In this document: positions 50,602 through 61,457 of the stretch, piece by piece
Numbering within the stretch: the stretch's first letter is position 1
Layout: the number at the start of each line of letters is the position of its first letter
Source of the DNA: Bacteroidia bacterium
Lineage (GTDB): Bacteria > Bacteroidota > Bacteroidia > Flavobacteriales > Flavobacteriaceae
NCBI GenBank assembly: GCA_030429835.1
Contig: JAUIGC010000001.1
Location: forward strand, 1-64,000
Reading direction: 5' to 3'
DNA: 64,000 nucleotides
The notes under the pieces: model-generated
The model's database searches: none
The model's input: only the letters and a program-made list of their open reading frames with translations
Told to the model about the DNA's origin: nothing
Position numbers and translations under genes: made by a program

Positions 50602-53600
50602 TTAGAATTGTAAATTAACTCCTAGTGTTAGTGAGGATGAAATAGGATACTGACCTGCATCTATTCCTCTTGTTTGGGCGTTGTTCACCCCATTAATATC
50701 AGCATTTTGACCTACTTCCGGATCATATCCCGAATAACCAGTCCAAGTTGCCAAATTTTGTCCACTCAAATACACTTTGGCACTGGTCATGCCTAGCCTT
50801 TCGGTCAAATTATTTTGGAAATTATATCCTAAACGAAGATTTCTTAGTCTGAGAAAAGAACCATCTTCCATATAATAATCGGAAGCCCTACCATTCTGGA
50901 TTTCACTGTCATTGCCAATTGCCCTAGCATAAGTAGTACTTGTTCCAGGACCTGTCCATCTTCCATTATAATAATCAATTCCTATATTTGTAAAAGCGTC
51001 TGCTAAGCCATATCCACCGGCAGTTTCCAATTCCAACCTTGTAAAATTCATTATTTCACTTCCATAGGAACCATAAATATCGATTCCTAAATCCCAATTC
51101 TTGTAACTAAAATTCATGTTTAGTCCTCCAAAGAAATCAGGTATAGGACTTCCGATAATTTCCCTATCGTCACCATCCACACGACCATCTCCATTTAAAT
51201 CCTTAAACCTTCTATCCCCTGGTGCTGTATTCTCCGATTGATAAAAGTCAAACCCTGCAGCTTGCGCGGCGGCATTAGCAGCATCAATCTCGTCTTGGGT
51301 TTGAAACAATCCGTCAGCCCTAAATGCGTAATACGAACCAACTTGTCCTCCAACTTCCGAACGTGTAAGACCAAACCAAAAGTTAGCCGTACTGAAACTT
51401 GGAACGAATTCCGAATTCAGAACCACAAAATCCTGTTGCGAAGTCAACTCAGTTATTTCGTTATTTAATAAAGTTAAATTGGCTGAAATATCATAAGTAA
51501 AATCCCCATCTATTTTTCTATGTCCCAATAAGAATTCGAATCCCTCATTCACCACACTTCCTGAATTAACGGCTCTGAAACCAAACCCATTTTGAATAGG
51601 GATAGGTTCCCTGAATAAAAAGTCTGAAGCCTCCTTTTTAAACCAATCGACCGTTAAATAAATGCTTCTATTGAAAAATTCAGCCTCCAATCCTATATCA
51701 GTCTGTATTTGTGATTCCCATTTTAAGTCTGGATTTGGCAATACCAAAGGATATAGCCCTTGGGACGTGGTTCCCCCAAAATCATAATTAGCATCATTAT
51801 TTGCGTTCCCAGCAGAGTAAAATACGGCAAATTGGAATGGATCTATTCCAAAGAAGCTACCTGTTTCCCCCCAACTTCCACGAATCTTTAATATATCGAA
51901 AATACTATTGTCCATAAAAGATTCTTCGTCTATATTCCAACCTGCAGCTACTGAAGGAAAAACTCCCCAAAGATTATTAGCCCCAAATGTGTCTCCCACA
52001 CCATCCCTACGAATGGTACCAGTGATATAATATTTACTGTCAAAATTATAATTCAAGCGACCAAAATAACTTGCCAAAGTTCTTCTAGTTCTATACCCTT
52101 CTACAATTTGAATATCCGCTGCTTGGGATATATCCCTGATATCGTTGTTCAAAAATCCGGCACCCCTATTTCGAACTCTTTTAAAATAATTTCTTTGCCC
52201 GGAAATACCACCCAACAGATTTATTTTGTGTTTACCGACTTCCTTGTTATACTCCAAAAGCAATTCTCCCAATACTTCATTATTCACATTTGTTTGCACA
52301 TCAAACAACGCTGAGGTATTTAAATCCACGTTAACCTGACTCCTATAATATTGGGGAGTGAAGTTTTGACCGAAAAAGGTATTTGAGTTACCACCAACGG
52401 TAAGCTTCGCCGTAAAATCTTTGAAAAAATCGTACTCCAACCCCATGTTCAATTGTACATTGGTACTACCATTATCATTTTCATTTTGAAGCGCATTACC
52501 AATTACATTGGTGCTACCCCTGAACGTTTGCTGTGTGATATCAGGATAGCCACCATAATTACCCATTCCATCAAAAGGAATATTAGTACCATTGGTATTA
52601 CCTTGGGCATTTACTGCATCAGCATCCGCTAAATGGGGTACATTACCTAATAACTTAACTATATTATAGTATCCCTGATTTAATTGCACAGTACTTTCCG
52701 TATAGGCATATTTTATATCCCCGTTCACCCTAAAATTTTCTGTTACGTCAAACTGGCCGTTTAGACCGGCATTGTACCTTTTATAGGAGGAACCGACAAC
52801 CACACCATCTTCTTCAATGTAACCTCCCGTGAAAGCAAATCTGGAATTTTCGCCACCCCCACGCACTGTCAAATTGGTGGATGTACGAAAACCGCTGTTA
52901 TAAGCAAAATCCTGCCAGTCCACGTTGGTCAAACTCGAAGGGTCATTCCAACCTACATAAGGAACTAACTGTTCGTTTGGTTGGTCTGGACCATTATTTT
53001 CTTGGGATAGATTGACGGCAAAATTTGCAAATGTTTGGGCATCCAAAACATCTAAAAACTTTGGCTGCAATCTAAACCCAGACCATGAATCGACTTCAAA
53101 GGTGACTTTACCATTTGTCCCTTTTTTAGTTTCTATAATTACCACTCCATTACTTGCACGAACTCCATAAATAGCTCCAGCGGAAGCATCTTTTAAAACT
53201 GAAATCGATTGTATATTATTAGGATTCAAATATGAAATATCTTGAATTGGATATCCATCCACTATGTACAAAGGTGTTGTATTAGTGAAAGACCCTGTTC
53301 CCCTAATATTGACGGTAACCGAAGCGCCTGGGGCACCTGAATTTGATACAATTTGAACGCCTGATGTCCTACCCTGTAAAGCTTGATCGACTGTGGAAGT
53401 AGGAAATTTTGCCAATTCTTCCCCCGAAACTACACCAACAGCACCTGTCAAATCCTTTTTGGTTGAAGTACCATATGCAACTACCACTACTTCATCGAGG
53501 CTTTCAAAATCTTCTTGAAGATTTACATTAACAGTATTTCGATTATTGACTGCAATTTCCTGTTTGGTATATCCAATGTAGGTAAATACCAAAATGGCAC

Positions 53601-53799
53601 CAGCAGGCACATTGTCTATTACATAATTACCATCGAAATCGGATTGGGTCCCATTGGTTGTACCCTTTACCACGACGTTGGCACCTGGCAAAGGGCCATT
53701 GGCATCAGAAATGGTTCCGGTGACGGTTTGACCATATGATAAAGAACCAACTAAAAAAGCAAGACTTACTAAAAGTTTTCTAAATAAAGGTATTTCCAT
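50602..53799 (-). CDS. susC: SusC/RagA family TonB-dependent transporter
   Basis: Signal peptide, CarboxypepD_reg-like VTGTISDANGPLPGANVVVKGT, TonB-box-like DEVVVVAYGTSTKKDLTGAV, plug NIRGTGSFTNTTPLYIVDGYP. Confidence 0.97.
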   Translation of the reverse strand: MEIPLFRKLLVSLAFLVGSLSYGQTVTGTISDANGPLPGANVVVKGTTNGTQSDFDGNYVIDNVPAGAILVFTYIGYTKQEIAVNNRNTVNVNLQEDFESLDEVVVVAYGTSTKKDLTGAVGVVSGEELAKFPTSTVDQALQGRTSGVQIVSNSGAPGASVTVNIRGTGSFTNTTPLYIVDGYPIQDISYLNPNNIQSISVLKDASAGAIYGVRASNGVVIIETKKGTNGKVTFEVDSWSGFRLQPKFLDVLDAQTFANFAVNLSQENNGPDQPNEQLVPYVGWNDPSSLTNVDWQDFAYNSGFRTSTNLTVRGGGENSRFAFTGGYIEEDGVVVGSSYKRYNAGLNGQFDVTENFRVNGDIKYAYTESTVQLNQGYYNIVKLLGNVPHLADADAVNAQGNTNGTNIPFDGMGNYGGYPDITQQTFRGSTNVIGNALQNENDNGSTNVQLNMGLEYDFFKDFTAKLTVGGNSNTFFGQNFTPQYYRSQVNVDLNTSALFDVQTNVNNEVLGELLLEYNKEVGKHKINLLGGISGQRNYFKRVRNRGAGFLNNDIRDISQAADIQIVEGYRTRRTLASYFGRLNYNFDSKYYITGTIRRDGVGDTFGANNLWGVFPSVAAGWNIDEESFMDNSIFDILKIRGSWGETGSFFGIDPFQFAVFYSAGNANNDANYDFGGTTSQGLYPLVLPNPDLKWESQIQTDIGLEAEFFNRSIYLTVDWFKKEASDFLFREPIPIQNGFGFRAVNSGSVVNEGFEFLLGHRKIDGDFTYDISANLTLLNNEITELTSQQDFVVLNSEFVPSFSTANFWFGLTRSEVGGQVGSYYAFRADGLFQTQDEIDAANAAAQAAGFDFYQSENTAPGDRRFKDLNGDGRVDGDDREIIGSPIPDFFGGLNMNFSYKNWDLGIDIYGSYGSEIMNFTRLELETAGGYGLADAFTNIGIDYYNGRWTGPGTSTTYARAIGNDSEIQNGRASDYYMEDGSFLRLRNLRLGYNFQNNLTERLGMTSAKVYLSGQNLATWTGYSGYDPEVGQNADINGVNNAQTRGIDAGQYPISSSLTLGVNLQF

Positions 53800-54402
53800 G
53801 ATTAATTGTTGTTAGGTTGGGCGATTAACTTCATATTATTGATTTAAAAAACAGGGCGTGTTAAAAAATAAATTTGACAATTATTGCCCACAAATTTTTT
53901 AGAATATTCAAAAATATGACATGTACTATGGGGAGACTTAACAAAATTTAATCAATTGTTGATACTATTTTAACATAGGAATTCATTTGTGTAGGGCTAT
54001 TTGAACAACCAATAAAATCATCTTACCATTGGTAGGAAGGAGGAAAGAAAATGAGCATTCAGAAAATATAATGGACGGTGGATTCAATTTTTCCTTATTA
54101 AAATTTTTGTCAGTTTAGAGAAAGGTATACCACATGGAATCAAACACTTGATAATAGCTTTTAAATCCAAAACCACCTTACAGGAAAATCTTTCTAGGCG
54201 AAAAACTAATTTTTCAGTCAAGGAGTAAAGACTGTAAAAACGATATATAAGGTTTAAATTTTTTAGGAGTTTAGAGCCTTTCAAATATACTCAAGAGGAC
54301 CATCATCTAATTTCAAAGAGATAAATAATACATATATCATTCAGAAATCATAAATTCCTAAAAACCTTGTGCTTCATTATTTTTTGAGTCGCTTCTGGGT
54401 AT

Positions 54403-55497
54403 TTATGATTTTGATTTTTCAATTGTAGGTCTGTCCTGCCAATAGGAAGCTAGTATAGATCCCGTGATGTTCATTAATGGACCAAAAACTGCCGGAGCCA
54501 ATCCCATTGTGGCAATTTTTCCCAAGGCATTGGCAAGTCCTGAGGCCATACCTCCATTCTGCATTCCTACTTCTAGGGCTATTGTTCTGGCATCGCGTTC
54601 GGAAAGTCCGAACATAAGGGCATAGCCATATCCGATACTGTACCCTGCCAAATTGTGTATTAACACAAAAACCATAAGAGATACTCCTATTTCCAATAAA
54701 CTATCCCGACCGGCTGCGGTAATAATGATGATAATCAAACCGATAGCGAACATCGAGGTCAAGGGCATAACTCGATTAATCCATTGGGTTCCCCTAGCGA
54801 GAAACCTGTTAAACAATAATCCAGCGCCAATAGGTATAATAATCATTTTAATAATTGTCCACATCATAGACAAAATGTCAATTTCAACAAATTGACCTGC
54901 CAAAAGCTTCATGAGAATTGGCGTCACAAAAGGGGCAAGTAATGTGGCAATCGAAGTGATGGTAATAGATAACGCTACATTGGCCTTAGCCAAATAAGCC
55001 ATAACATTAGAAGCTACTCCACTGGGCGAACATCCTATCAAAATAATGCCAGCTGCAATTTCCGGAGAAAAATTGCTTGTCGTTGCCAAAAGAAATCCTA
55101 TAATCGGCATAATTAGAAGTTGCGCTGAAACCCCAATCAATACTCCTTTTGGAGACTCAAAAACTGTAGCAAAGTCTTTAATGCTCATTGTAGTTCCCAT
55201 ACCGAACATAATGATTTGAATTAAAGGTATAATTAGTACGGTTAGTTTTAAACTGCCCATTTCGGTAAAGAAATCCGGATAGTATAATGAAATGGAAATT
55301 CCTGCAAAAATCAGTATGGCGAAGACAAACCCCTTAACGCTTTTATACCCACTAAATCCAAATGCCAGGGTTAAAAAGAATCCTAAAAATAACCATCCTG
55401 AATCAGATATTCTTCCAATAAATATCATGTAAACTATGGCAATTAGCAACAAAATGGATATAACCAATGCCATAGGATAGAGGGTAGACTTTTTCAT
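54403..55497 (-). CDS. Bile acid:sodium symporter (BASS) family transporter
   Basis: Polytopic; GMGTTMSIKDF, GCSPSGVASNVMAYLAKANVALSIT, ARTIALEVGMQNGGMASGLA. Confidence 0.92.
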   Translation of the reverse strand: MKKSTLYPMALVISILLLIAIVYMIFIGRISDSGWLFLGFFLTLAFGFSGYKSVKGFVFAILIFAGISISLYYPDFFTEMGSLKLTVLIIPLIQIIMFGMGTTMSIKDFATVFESPKGVLIGVSAQLLIMPIIGFLLATTSNFSPEIAAGIILIGCSPSGVASNVMAYLAKANVALSITITSIATLLAPFVTPILMKLLAGQFVEIDILSMMWTIIKMIIIPIGAGLLFNRFLARGTQWINRVMPLTSMFAIGLIIIIITAAGRDSLLEIGVSLMVFVLIHNLAGYSIGYGYALMFGLSERDARTIALEVGMQNGGMASGLANALGKIATMGLAPAVFGPLMNITGSILASYWQDRPTIEKSKS

Positions 55498-55503
55498 TCC
55501 AGG

Positions 55504-55941
55504 TTACAGTTTATAGGCTTGACGCGCCAATAGTTTCCATTGTCCACCAACTTTGTTAAAAATCAATAGTGCCCCAATATTTACATCAACCTCTACCCCT
55601 TTATCTCTTCCTTTAGCCTTAAATATATGTCTCACTATCCCCGTATTTTCATAAATTGATATGCTTTGGTCAATAGGGGTAATGGACAAAAATTCGAATG
55701 GGCCGTTCATAATTGCCTCAATAAACTCCGTTCGATTTTCGATGATTCCGCTGGAATGGCCATACGTAAGTTCTTTAAGTGTAAGAAATTCCAAATCCCC
55801 CTTTTCCTTATGGACCATTGCGTAATAAAGTTTATGCACCGTTTTTAGCAGAGCTTTTTCTTCAGCATTTGAAATTTGCGCATGGGTAAAGTTCGAATAA
55901 AAAGAGAGGGTCAATACTAAAATTTTTATCCAATACTTCAT
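55504..55941 (-). CDS. NTF2-like (DUF4440-type) exported protein
   Basis: Signal peptide; 145 aa, YGHSSGIIENRTEFIEAIMNG...GQWKLLARQAYKL. Confidence 0.8.
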   Translation of the reverse strand: MKYWIKILVLTLSFYSNFTHAQISNAEEKALLKTVHKLYYAMVHKEKGDLEFLTLKELTYGHSSGIIENRTEFIEAIMNGPFEFLSITPIDQSISIYENTGIVRHIFKAKGRDKGVEVDVNIGALLIFNKVGGQWKLLARQAYKL

Positions 55942-55975
55942 AATAAATAATTTAAACCGAATAATTCAATTGGTA

Positions 55976-56911
55976 TCAATGCTGTTCTACATGTAAGTAA
56001 TCTTGTAATTCCTTTCTGGTCATCGGCAATTTGTCATCTGGATATGCATCTAGCCATTTTTTGAAGTCATCGTTAATTTCTTTTGTCCACTTCGTATCGA
56101 TTTCTCCTGGTGTATATTTTTTCTCTCTAAGTCTTTGAAATCCAAAAAGGTCCTTTAACCCAACTACCTCTGAAGAAAGTACTAATTCAGAAGCCAAATG
56201 GGATGGAATAAAAATTGTTCCATGTCGATTGGCAAGAACGACGTCACCAGGTAAAACTGTAGTCCGACCGATTCTAATAGGCGTATTAATATGCGTGAGC
56301 ATTTCTTCTTGTAAATAAGAAGGGTCCGCTCCTCTATACCAAGCATTAAAACCTTGGATATCCAAAAGACCGGCAACATCTCTAACCCCTCCGTCAAAAA
56401 TCACCCCATTTTTAGCATTTGCATAAATAGCGTTTCCAAGATTTGAACCAATAAGCGTTCCATCGATTATTCGTCCATATCCATCAGCCACATATACATC
56501 TCCGGGAACCAATAACTCTATGGGCCAGGAATTGCTTCCTCCGATGGTGTCCCGACTCTCTTCGGCTCCTTTTAACTTTATTAGTTGTTTTAGGTCTGGT
56601 CTATTTGGCATGTATTGTGCAGTGACTACTCTACCCGTCATCACACTGTCTTGATGCAAAATTTGCCAATCTCCCTCATATTGGTTATGAAATCCACGTC
56701 CCCTTAAAAAGCCCCACGCTTCCTCTATCTGTATATTCTTCATCCGTTGTAAAATAGCGTCGGATACCTTAGGCCGACCATCTTTAAAACGTTCCCCCTT
56801 CCACGAGGAGGTTAATTCCTGAATATATGAAGGAGAGGCTGTAACGCTTTGGGATTGACCTTTCAACTGAATAAATGCAAAAATGTAGATTAGAAATATT
56901 TTTTTAATCAT
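55976..56911 (-). CDS. RraA-like family protein with signal peptide
   Basis: VPGDVYVADGYGRIIDGTLIGSNLGNAIYANAKNGVIFDGGVRD and LPGDVVLANRHGTIFIP are RraA-fold motifs; N-terminal MIKKIFLIYIFAFIQLKGQSQ signal sequence. Confidence 0.88.
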   Translation of the reverse strand: MIKKIFLIYIFAFIQLKGQSQSVTASPSYIQELTSSWKGERFKDGRPKVSDAILQRMKNIQIEEAWGFLRGRGFHNQYEGDWQILHQDSVMTGRVVTAQYMPNRPDLKQLIKLKGAEESRDTIGGSNSWPIELLVPGDVYVADGYGRIIDGTLIGSNLGNAIYANAKNGVIFDGGVRDVAGLLDIQGFNAWYRGADPSYLQEEMLTHINTPIRIGRTTVLPGDVVLANRHGTIFIPSHLASELVLSSEVVGLKDLFGFQRLREKKYTPGEIDTKWTKEINDDFKKWLDAYPDDKLPMTRKELQDYLHVEQH

Positions 56912-56948
56912 GGTTAAGTAATAGTTTTTAAAACTGGCAATTCATAAT

Positions 56949-58448
56949 TTAGCTATATGTTCTATCATGTGAACGAAGTTCATTCCATTCTTTTGTCGGT
57001 GCAAAAAAGCTTTTATCGCTTGGATGCAGGTGTTGTTTTATTTCTTCCTCATTTAATTCTATACCTAATCCAGGAGCTGTCAAAGGAACTGTAGCAAAAC
57101 CTTTTTCAATCATTTTAAAGCCACCGACTGTTTTTACTAGGTTTTCCCACCAAGGTAAATCTACCGAATGATGCTCAAGCGCCAAGAAATTTTGTGTAGC
57201 CGCGGCGCAATGAACGTTGGCCATAAAGGAAATGGGTGTCCCCGCTTGATGCATGGCCATGGCTACACCGAATTCTTCTGCATAGTCGCCGATTCTCTTA
57301 GTTTCCAAAAGTCCTCCGGAAGAAGCAAGATCTGGATGCACAATGTCCACGGCTCTTTGCTCTATCAGGGGTTTAAAGTCCTTTAGGAGATAAATATCTT
57401 CACCCGTGGTAGTTGGAGTTTCAATGGAGTTTGTAATCGTCTTCCACTGTTCCGTGTATTGCCAAGGTACCATATCCTCAAACCAAGCCAAGCGGTATTT
57501 TTCTAAAGCTTTAGCAAGGCGAATATTATTGTTTAAATCAAAGTGACCATAATGATCTGTTGATATCGGAATTTCGTATCCTACCATATTTCTTACATCC
57601 TCTACGACGGATTGTAAATGTTCCAATCCTTTCTCCGTTATCTGTATTTGTGTAAACGGATGCATCGTATTGGCATAGGACATCATATTGCGCTGGTCAC
57701 CCCATTGTGCTAAATTACCATTTTCATTTTGCCAAAACTTACCATTGACAACGGTATCCTTTTTACCCTTAAGCTCCCCAATGGAAACATCCATCTTCAA
57801 CCAAGTATAACCTTGTTCTCTAACCCTGAAATCAATTAATCGTTTCTGTTCTTCAGGAGATGTGGCCTCGGGTGTATCCGCATATAATCGAATTTGGTCG
57901 CGATACCTACCTCCCAGTAGTTGCCAGGCCGGTACATTATAAGCTTTACCGCAAAGATCCCATAATGCCATCTCCACTGCACAGACTCCCCCAGCCTGTC
58001 TTGCCGGTCCACCAAACTGCTTGATGATTTTAAATATTTTTTCTACGTTACAAGGGTTTCTTCCGAGAATACGACTTTTAAGCATCAAGGCGTATCGAAC
58101 ATCCCCAGCGTCCCTAACTTCCCCAAGGCCATAAATCCCTTGATTCGTATCAATACGAATAATGGCAGTTCCTCCCATAACATTGGTCAGGACATATCTC
58201 ATATCCGTAATCATTAGTTGCGAGGGTGCGGATGCCCGTTGCACATTTATAGTACTTTGTGCAAGGGTATCTTCCAAGGAATAACCCATAAATCCTGCCA
58301 ATGAAAAACCTCCTAATGCCGTTTTTTTTAGAAAATTTCTGCGGTTTTCACCTATTGATGGATCCTCTATCTCTTTTTGTTTCAAGTCTAGATAAGCTTT
58401 TTCTTCCCTCTTGAATTGATTAATTAGTGTATTTAAGGTGTTTTTCAT
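56949..58448 (-). CDS. Mandelate racemase/muconate-lactonizing (enolase superfamily) protein with Tat-like signal
   Basis: NRRNFLKKTALGGFSLAGFMG; WLKMDVSIG, ISTDHYGHFD, LAWFEDMVPW, TTGEDIYLL, AMAMHQAGTP. Confidence 0.9.
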   Translation of the reverse strand: MKNTLNTLINQFKREEKAYLDLKQKEIEDPSIGENRRNFLKKTALGGFSLAGFMGYSLEDTLAQSTINVQRASAPSQLMITDMRYVLTNVMGGTAIIRIDTNQGIYGLGEVRDAGDVRYALMLKSRILGRNPCNVEKIFKIIKQFGGPARQAGGVCAVEMALWDLCGKAYNVPAWQLLGGRYRDQIRLYADTPEATSPEEQKRLIDFRVREQGYTWLKMDVSIGELKGKKDTVVNGKFWQNENGNLAQWGDQRNMMSYANTMHPFTQIQITEKGLEHLQSVVEDVRNMVGYEIPISTDHYGHFDLNNNIRLAKALEKYRLAWFEDMVPWQYTEQWKTITNSIETPTTTGEDIYLLKDFKPLIEQRAVDIVHPDLASSGGLLETKRIGDYAEEFGVAMAMHQAGTPISFMANVHCAAATQNFLALEHHSVDLPWWENLVKTVGGFKMIEKGFATVPLTAPGLGIELNEEEIKQHLHPSDKSFFAPTKEWNELRSHDRTYS

Positions 58449-58854
58449 AAGATTTTATTTTGCCACATCATGTCATTTAAATATTGACGAGCCTCCACTT
58501 GTTTTATTTAAAACCTTGAACTTAAAGGCTTCAGGTGGTTATTTTAGATTATGCCGATTAAAAAACTACGGTGTATATATTTCAATTGCGCATCATATAT
58601 GCATATAATTGTCCGACATATTTAACCAACCTTAAGGTGTAAAATTTTTTAAATATATAGATAAAAATAATGCGATATATTGAAGAATAAACAATAGACG
58701 AACAATATAAATAAAAGAATCATATTAGAACTGAATCATATCCTTATGTTCACAGGATTTTCAATTGCTTTAGGAATTAGGAAACAATGGATGCTGAGTG
58801 TATTGATTTTAAAGCTTCAATGCAACTACGCTCTTTAGAGCATTGCCTTATGGT

Positions 58855-59721
58855 CTATTTTTTTAAACTTCTTAAGTAAGCTATACTTTCTGGAATCTGT
58901 TGAATTATTCTACTGCTTTCATCCTCAATAAAATAGTGTTCAACACCTACTTCTTGGGCAGCCCTGATGATACCGGGTATATCGAGTTCCCCCTCCCCCA
59001 GCGTTACATCGTTTTCCGGATCGGTTAGTCCTGTATGATCTTTTAATGTCCCTTTTTTTAGATCTTTGAGGTGCATTAATTTCCATCTATTTGGATACTT
59101 TCTAAGTAAATGGGCGGGATTTCCACCTCCAAATTGTACCCAATAAATATCCATTTCAAATGAGACATATTCCGGGTTTGTATTTTCAATAATGTAATCT
59201 AGTAAGGTTCCGTCTTCATAATCTATGAGCTCATAGCCATGGACATGATAACAAAAGGTCAGATTGTTCTTCTTAAGGTTTTTTCCAATCTCATTAAAGT
59301 CCTTCACCGCTTTTTCTGCGTCTTCAAAACTAAAACTTCCAGTTTTATGGGGTATCCATGCACACATAATATACTTTGCACCATAAACTTTTGCTCGCTC
59401 GATTATAGGTCTGGGGTTGTTCAATAAATCCTCATAACCACTTCCCATTGAAGGAATTTTCAGACCTCTTGCCTCACACAGTTTTTTATATTCCAGTGCA
59501 TCCATTCTATTTCCACCTCCTTCTATTGAAGTAAACCCCATACTTTGAATGGTGTCTAGTGTTTGGGCTACCCCATTGGGAAAACTTCTTCTAAAAGTAA
59601 ATGGGGCTATACCTAAGTCCTCGGTGAAAAGTGGAATACTAGATTCCTGTCCATTTACGGAAGAAATAACAGCCATTAAGCAAAGGACTAAAACAGAAAT
59701 CCTTGATATTGATTTTCGCAT
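58855..59721 (-). CDS. Sugar phosphate isomerase/epimerase-like (xylose isomerase-like TIM barrel), exported
   Basis: Signal peptide from Met at 59721 (ORF track start at 59832 overlaps GMC gene); FCYHVHGYEL, EMDIYWVQFGG, MHLKDLKKG, YFIEDE. Confidence 0.88.
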   Translation of the reverse strand: MRKSISRISVLVLCLMAVISSVNGQESSIPLFTEDLGIAPFTFRRSFPNGVAQTLDTIQSMGFTSIEGGGNRMDALEYKKLCEARGLKIPSMGSGYEDLLNNPRPIIERAKVYGAKYIMCAWIPHKTGSFSFEDAEKAVKDFNEIGKNLKKNNLTFCYHVHGYELIDYEDGTLLDYIIENTNPEYVSFEMDIYWVQFGGGNPAHLLRKYPNRWKLMHLKDLKKGTLKDHTGLTDPENDVTLGEGELDIPGIIRAAQEVGVEHYFIEDESSRIIQQIPESIAYLRSLKK

Positions 59722-59737
59722 TTGAAATAGATTTTTA

Positions 59738-61456
59738 TTATATGTTTCTTTTTTTAAGTTCGGCAATGGCATAATTTGCCGCTCTGGCGGTGATAGCCAT
59801 AAAAGTGAGCGTTGGATTCTGCGTACTGCCACTGGTCATACAAGCACCATCTGTTACAAATACGTTTTTGCAACTGTGTAATTGATTCCACTCGTTCAAA
59901 AGGGATGTCTTAGGGTCATGTCCCATACGCACCCCACCTACCTCGTGAATATCAGACCCGGGCAAAGCATGGGAATCTCTCGCCTCAATATTGGTGAAAC
60001 CTGCTTTTTCAAACATTTCTATGGATTGCTCAACGTAGTCTTTTGTCATTTTTTCATCATTTTCCGTCCAATCACATGAAACGACCAGTTGGGGGATTCC
60101 ATACTTATCCTTTAAATTGTCGTGCAAGCGAACATGATTACTTTCAATAGGTACACATTCCCCCATCATCCAAGTACTGACGTGCCAATTATCCCATTTC
60201 GGCTTAAGGATATTCTCCCGCAATTCATCACCAATAATACCCTCTGTTTCCGTTTTTCTTCCCCTACTTCCGGAAACTCCAATGGCATACCCTCGTAAGA
60301 AGTCAGTCTCTTGCTTAAAAACATTTCTAAATCTTGGCATATAAGCATGACTTGGGTTTCCTCCATCGGTCGTTTTGTCCTTAAACCCTTCATATTCCGC
60401 ATTTGCCTTTCCTCGGTAATTATGCCAAGTAATGTATTTACCTAATAATCCATTATCATTACCTAAACCATCCGGAAATCTCTCTGAGGTGGAATTCAGA
60501 AGAATTGCATTGGAATTGAAGGTGGAGGCATTGACAAAAATTATTTTTGAATAAAATTCAATCATTTCACCTGTCGTAGAATCAATAACCCGTACGCCAG
60601 TTGCCTTACCCCTTTTTCTTTTTTTATTGTTATGAATAATGGAATGTACGACCGAATTGGGTCTCATCGTAAGATTGCCACTTTTTTCAGCCCAGGGAAG
60701 TGTAGTTGAGTTGCTACTAAAATAACCTCCATAATTGCATCCCCGGTTGCACATGCGCTGATTTACACATTTAATTCTTCCTTGAGCTCTGTGAAGGGGT
60801 TGAGGGTCGGTTAAATGAGCACACCTAGCTTGAATTAAATGTCTGTCATTACCGTAATTTTGCTTTAAGCTTTCCTTAAAATATCGCTCTATACAACTTA
60901 ATTCAAAACCTGGCATGGTAATACTATCTGGTAATTCCGGAAGTCCATCGTTACCACCGGCCACACCGGCAAAGCGCTCAACATGGTCGTACCAAGGGGC
61001 TAAATCCTTATATCGAATGGGCCAATCTACGGCAAAGCCATCTCGGGCGGGACCTTCAAAATCATAATCGCTCCATCGTTGTGTTTGCCTGGCCCACAAA
61101 AGTGATTTCCCACCTACATGGTAGCCTCTAAACCATTGAAATGGCTTTTCTTGAACATATTCTTGTTCATCGTCCTTCATTTGCCAATGTAAAGTCGATT
61201 CGTTGAGCCTTCTTGCGTTTTCATGGTTAACTCTTTTTTCCAAAGGCACGGTACCTCTGTACTCAAAATCCCAAGGCGCTTTTGAAGCTGTTGGGTAATC
61301 AAGTATATGCTTTACATCCCTTCCACGTTCTAGCACCAAAGTTTTGAGACCTTTTTCACAAAATTCCTTGGCCGCCCAGCCGCCGGTTGCTCCTGAACCA
61401 ATGACAATTGCATCGTAGGTTCTTTTCTTTTCTGAGTCTATTGCTAAATGTGCCAT
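59738..61456 (-). CDS. GMC family oxidoreductase
   Basis: FAD-binding AIVIGSGATGGWAAKEFCEKGLKTLVLERG; C-terminal GGVRMGHDPKTSLLNEWNQLHSCKNVFVTDGACMTSGSTQNPTLTFMAITARAANYA. Confidence 0.95.
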   Translation of the reverse strand: MAHLAIDSEKKRTYDAIVIGSGATGGWAAKEFCEKGLKTLVLERGRDVKHILDYPTASKAPWDFEYRGTVPLEKRVNHENARRLNESTLHWQMKDDEQEYVQEKPFQWFRGYHVGGKSLLWARQTQRWSDYDFEGPARDGFAVDWPIRYKDLAPWYDHVERFAGVAGGNDGLPELPDSITMPGFELSCIERYFKESLKQNYGNDRHLIQARCAHLTDPQPLHRAQGRIKCVNQRMCNRGCNYGGYFSSNSTTLPWAEKSGNLTMRPNSVVHSIIHNNKKRKRGKATGVRVIDSTTGEMIEFYSKIIFVNASTFNSNAILLNSTSERFPDGLGNDNGLLGKYITWHNYRGKANAEYEGFKDKTTDGGNPSHAYMPRFRNVFKQETDFLRGYAIGVSGSRGRKTETEGIIGDELRENILKPKWDNWHVSTWMMGECVPIESNHVRLHDNLKDKYGIPQLVVSCDWTENDEKMTKDYVEQSIEMFEKAGFTNIEARDSHALPGSDIHEVGGVRMGHDPKTSLLNEWNQLHSCKNVFVTDGACMTSGSTQNPTLTFMAITARAANYAIAELKKRNI

Positions 61457-61457
61457 C

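Noticed and set aside
59722-59832. N-terminal 37 codons of the 325-aa ORF
   Set aside because: Overlaps the GMC gene 3' end; a clear signal peptide starts at 59721
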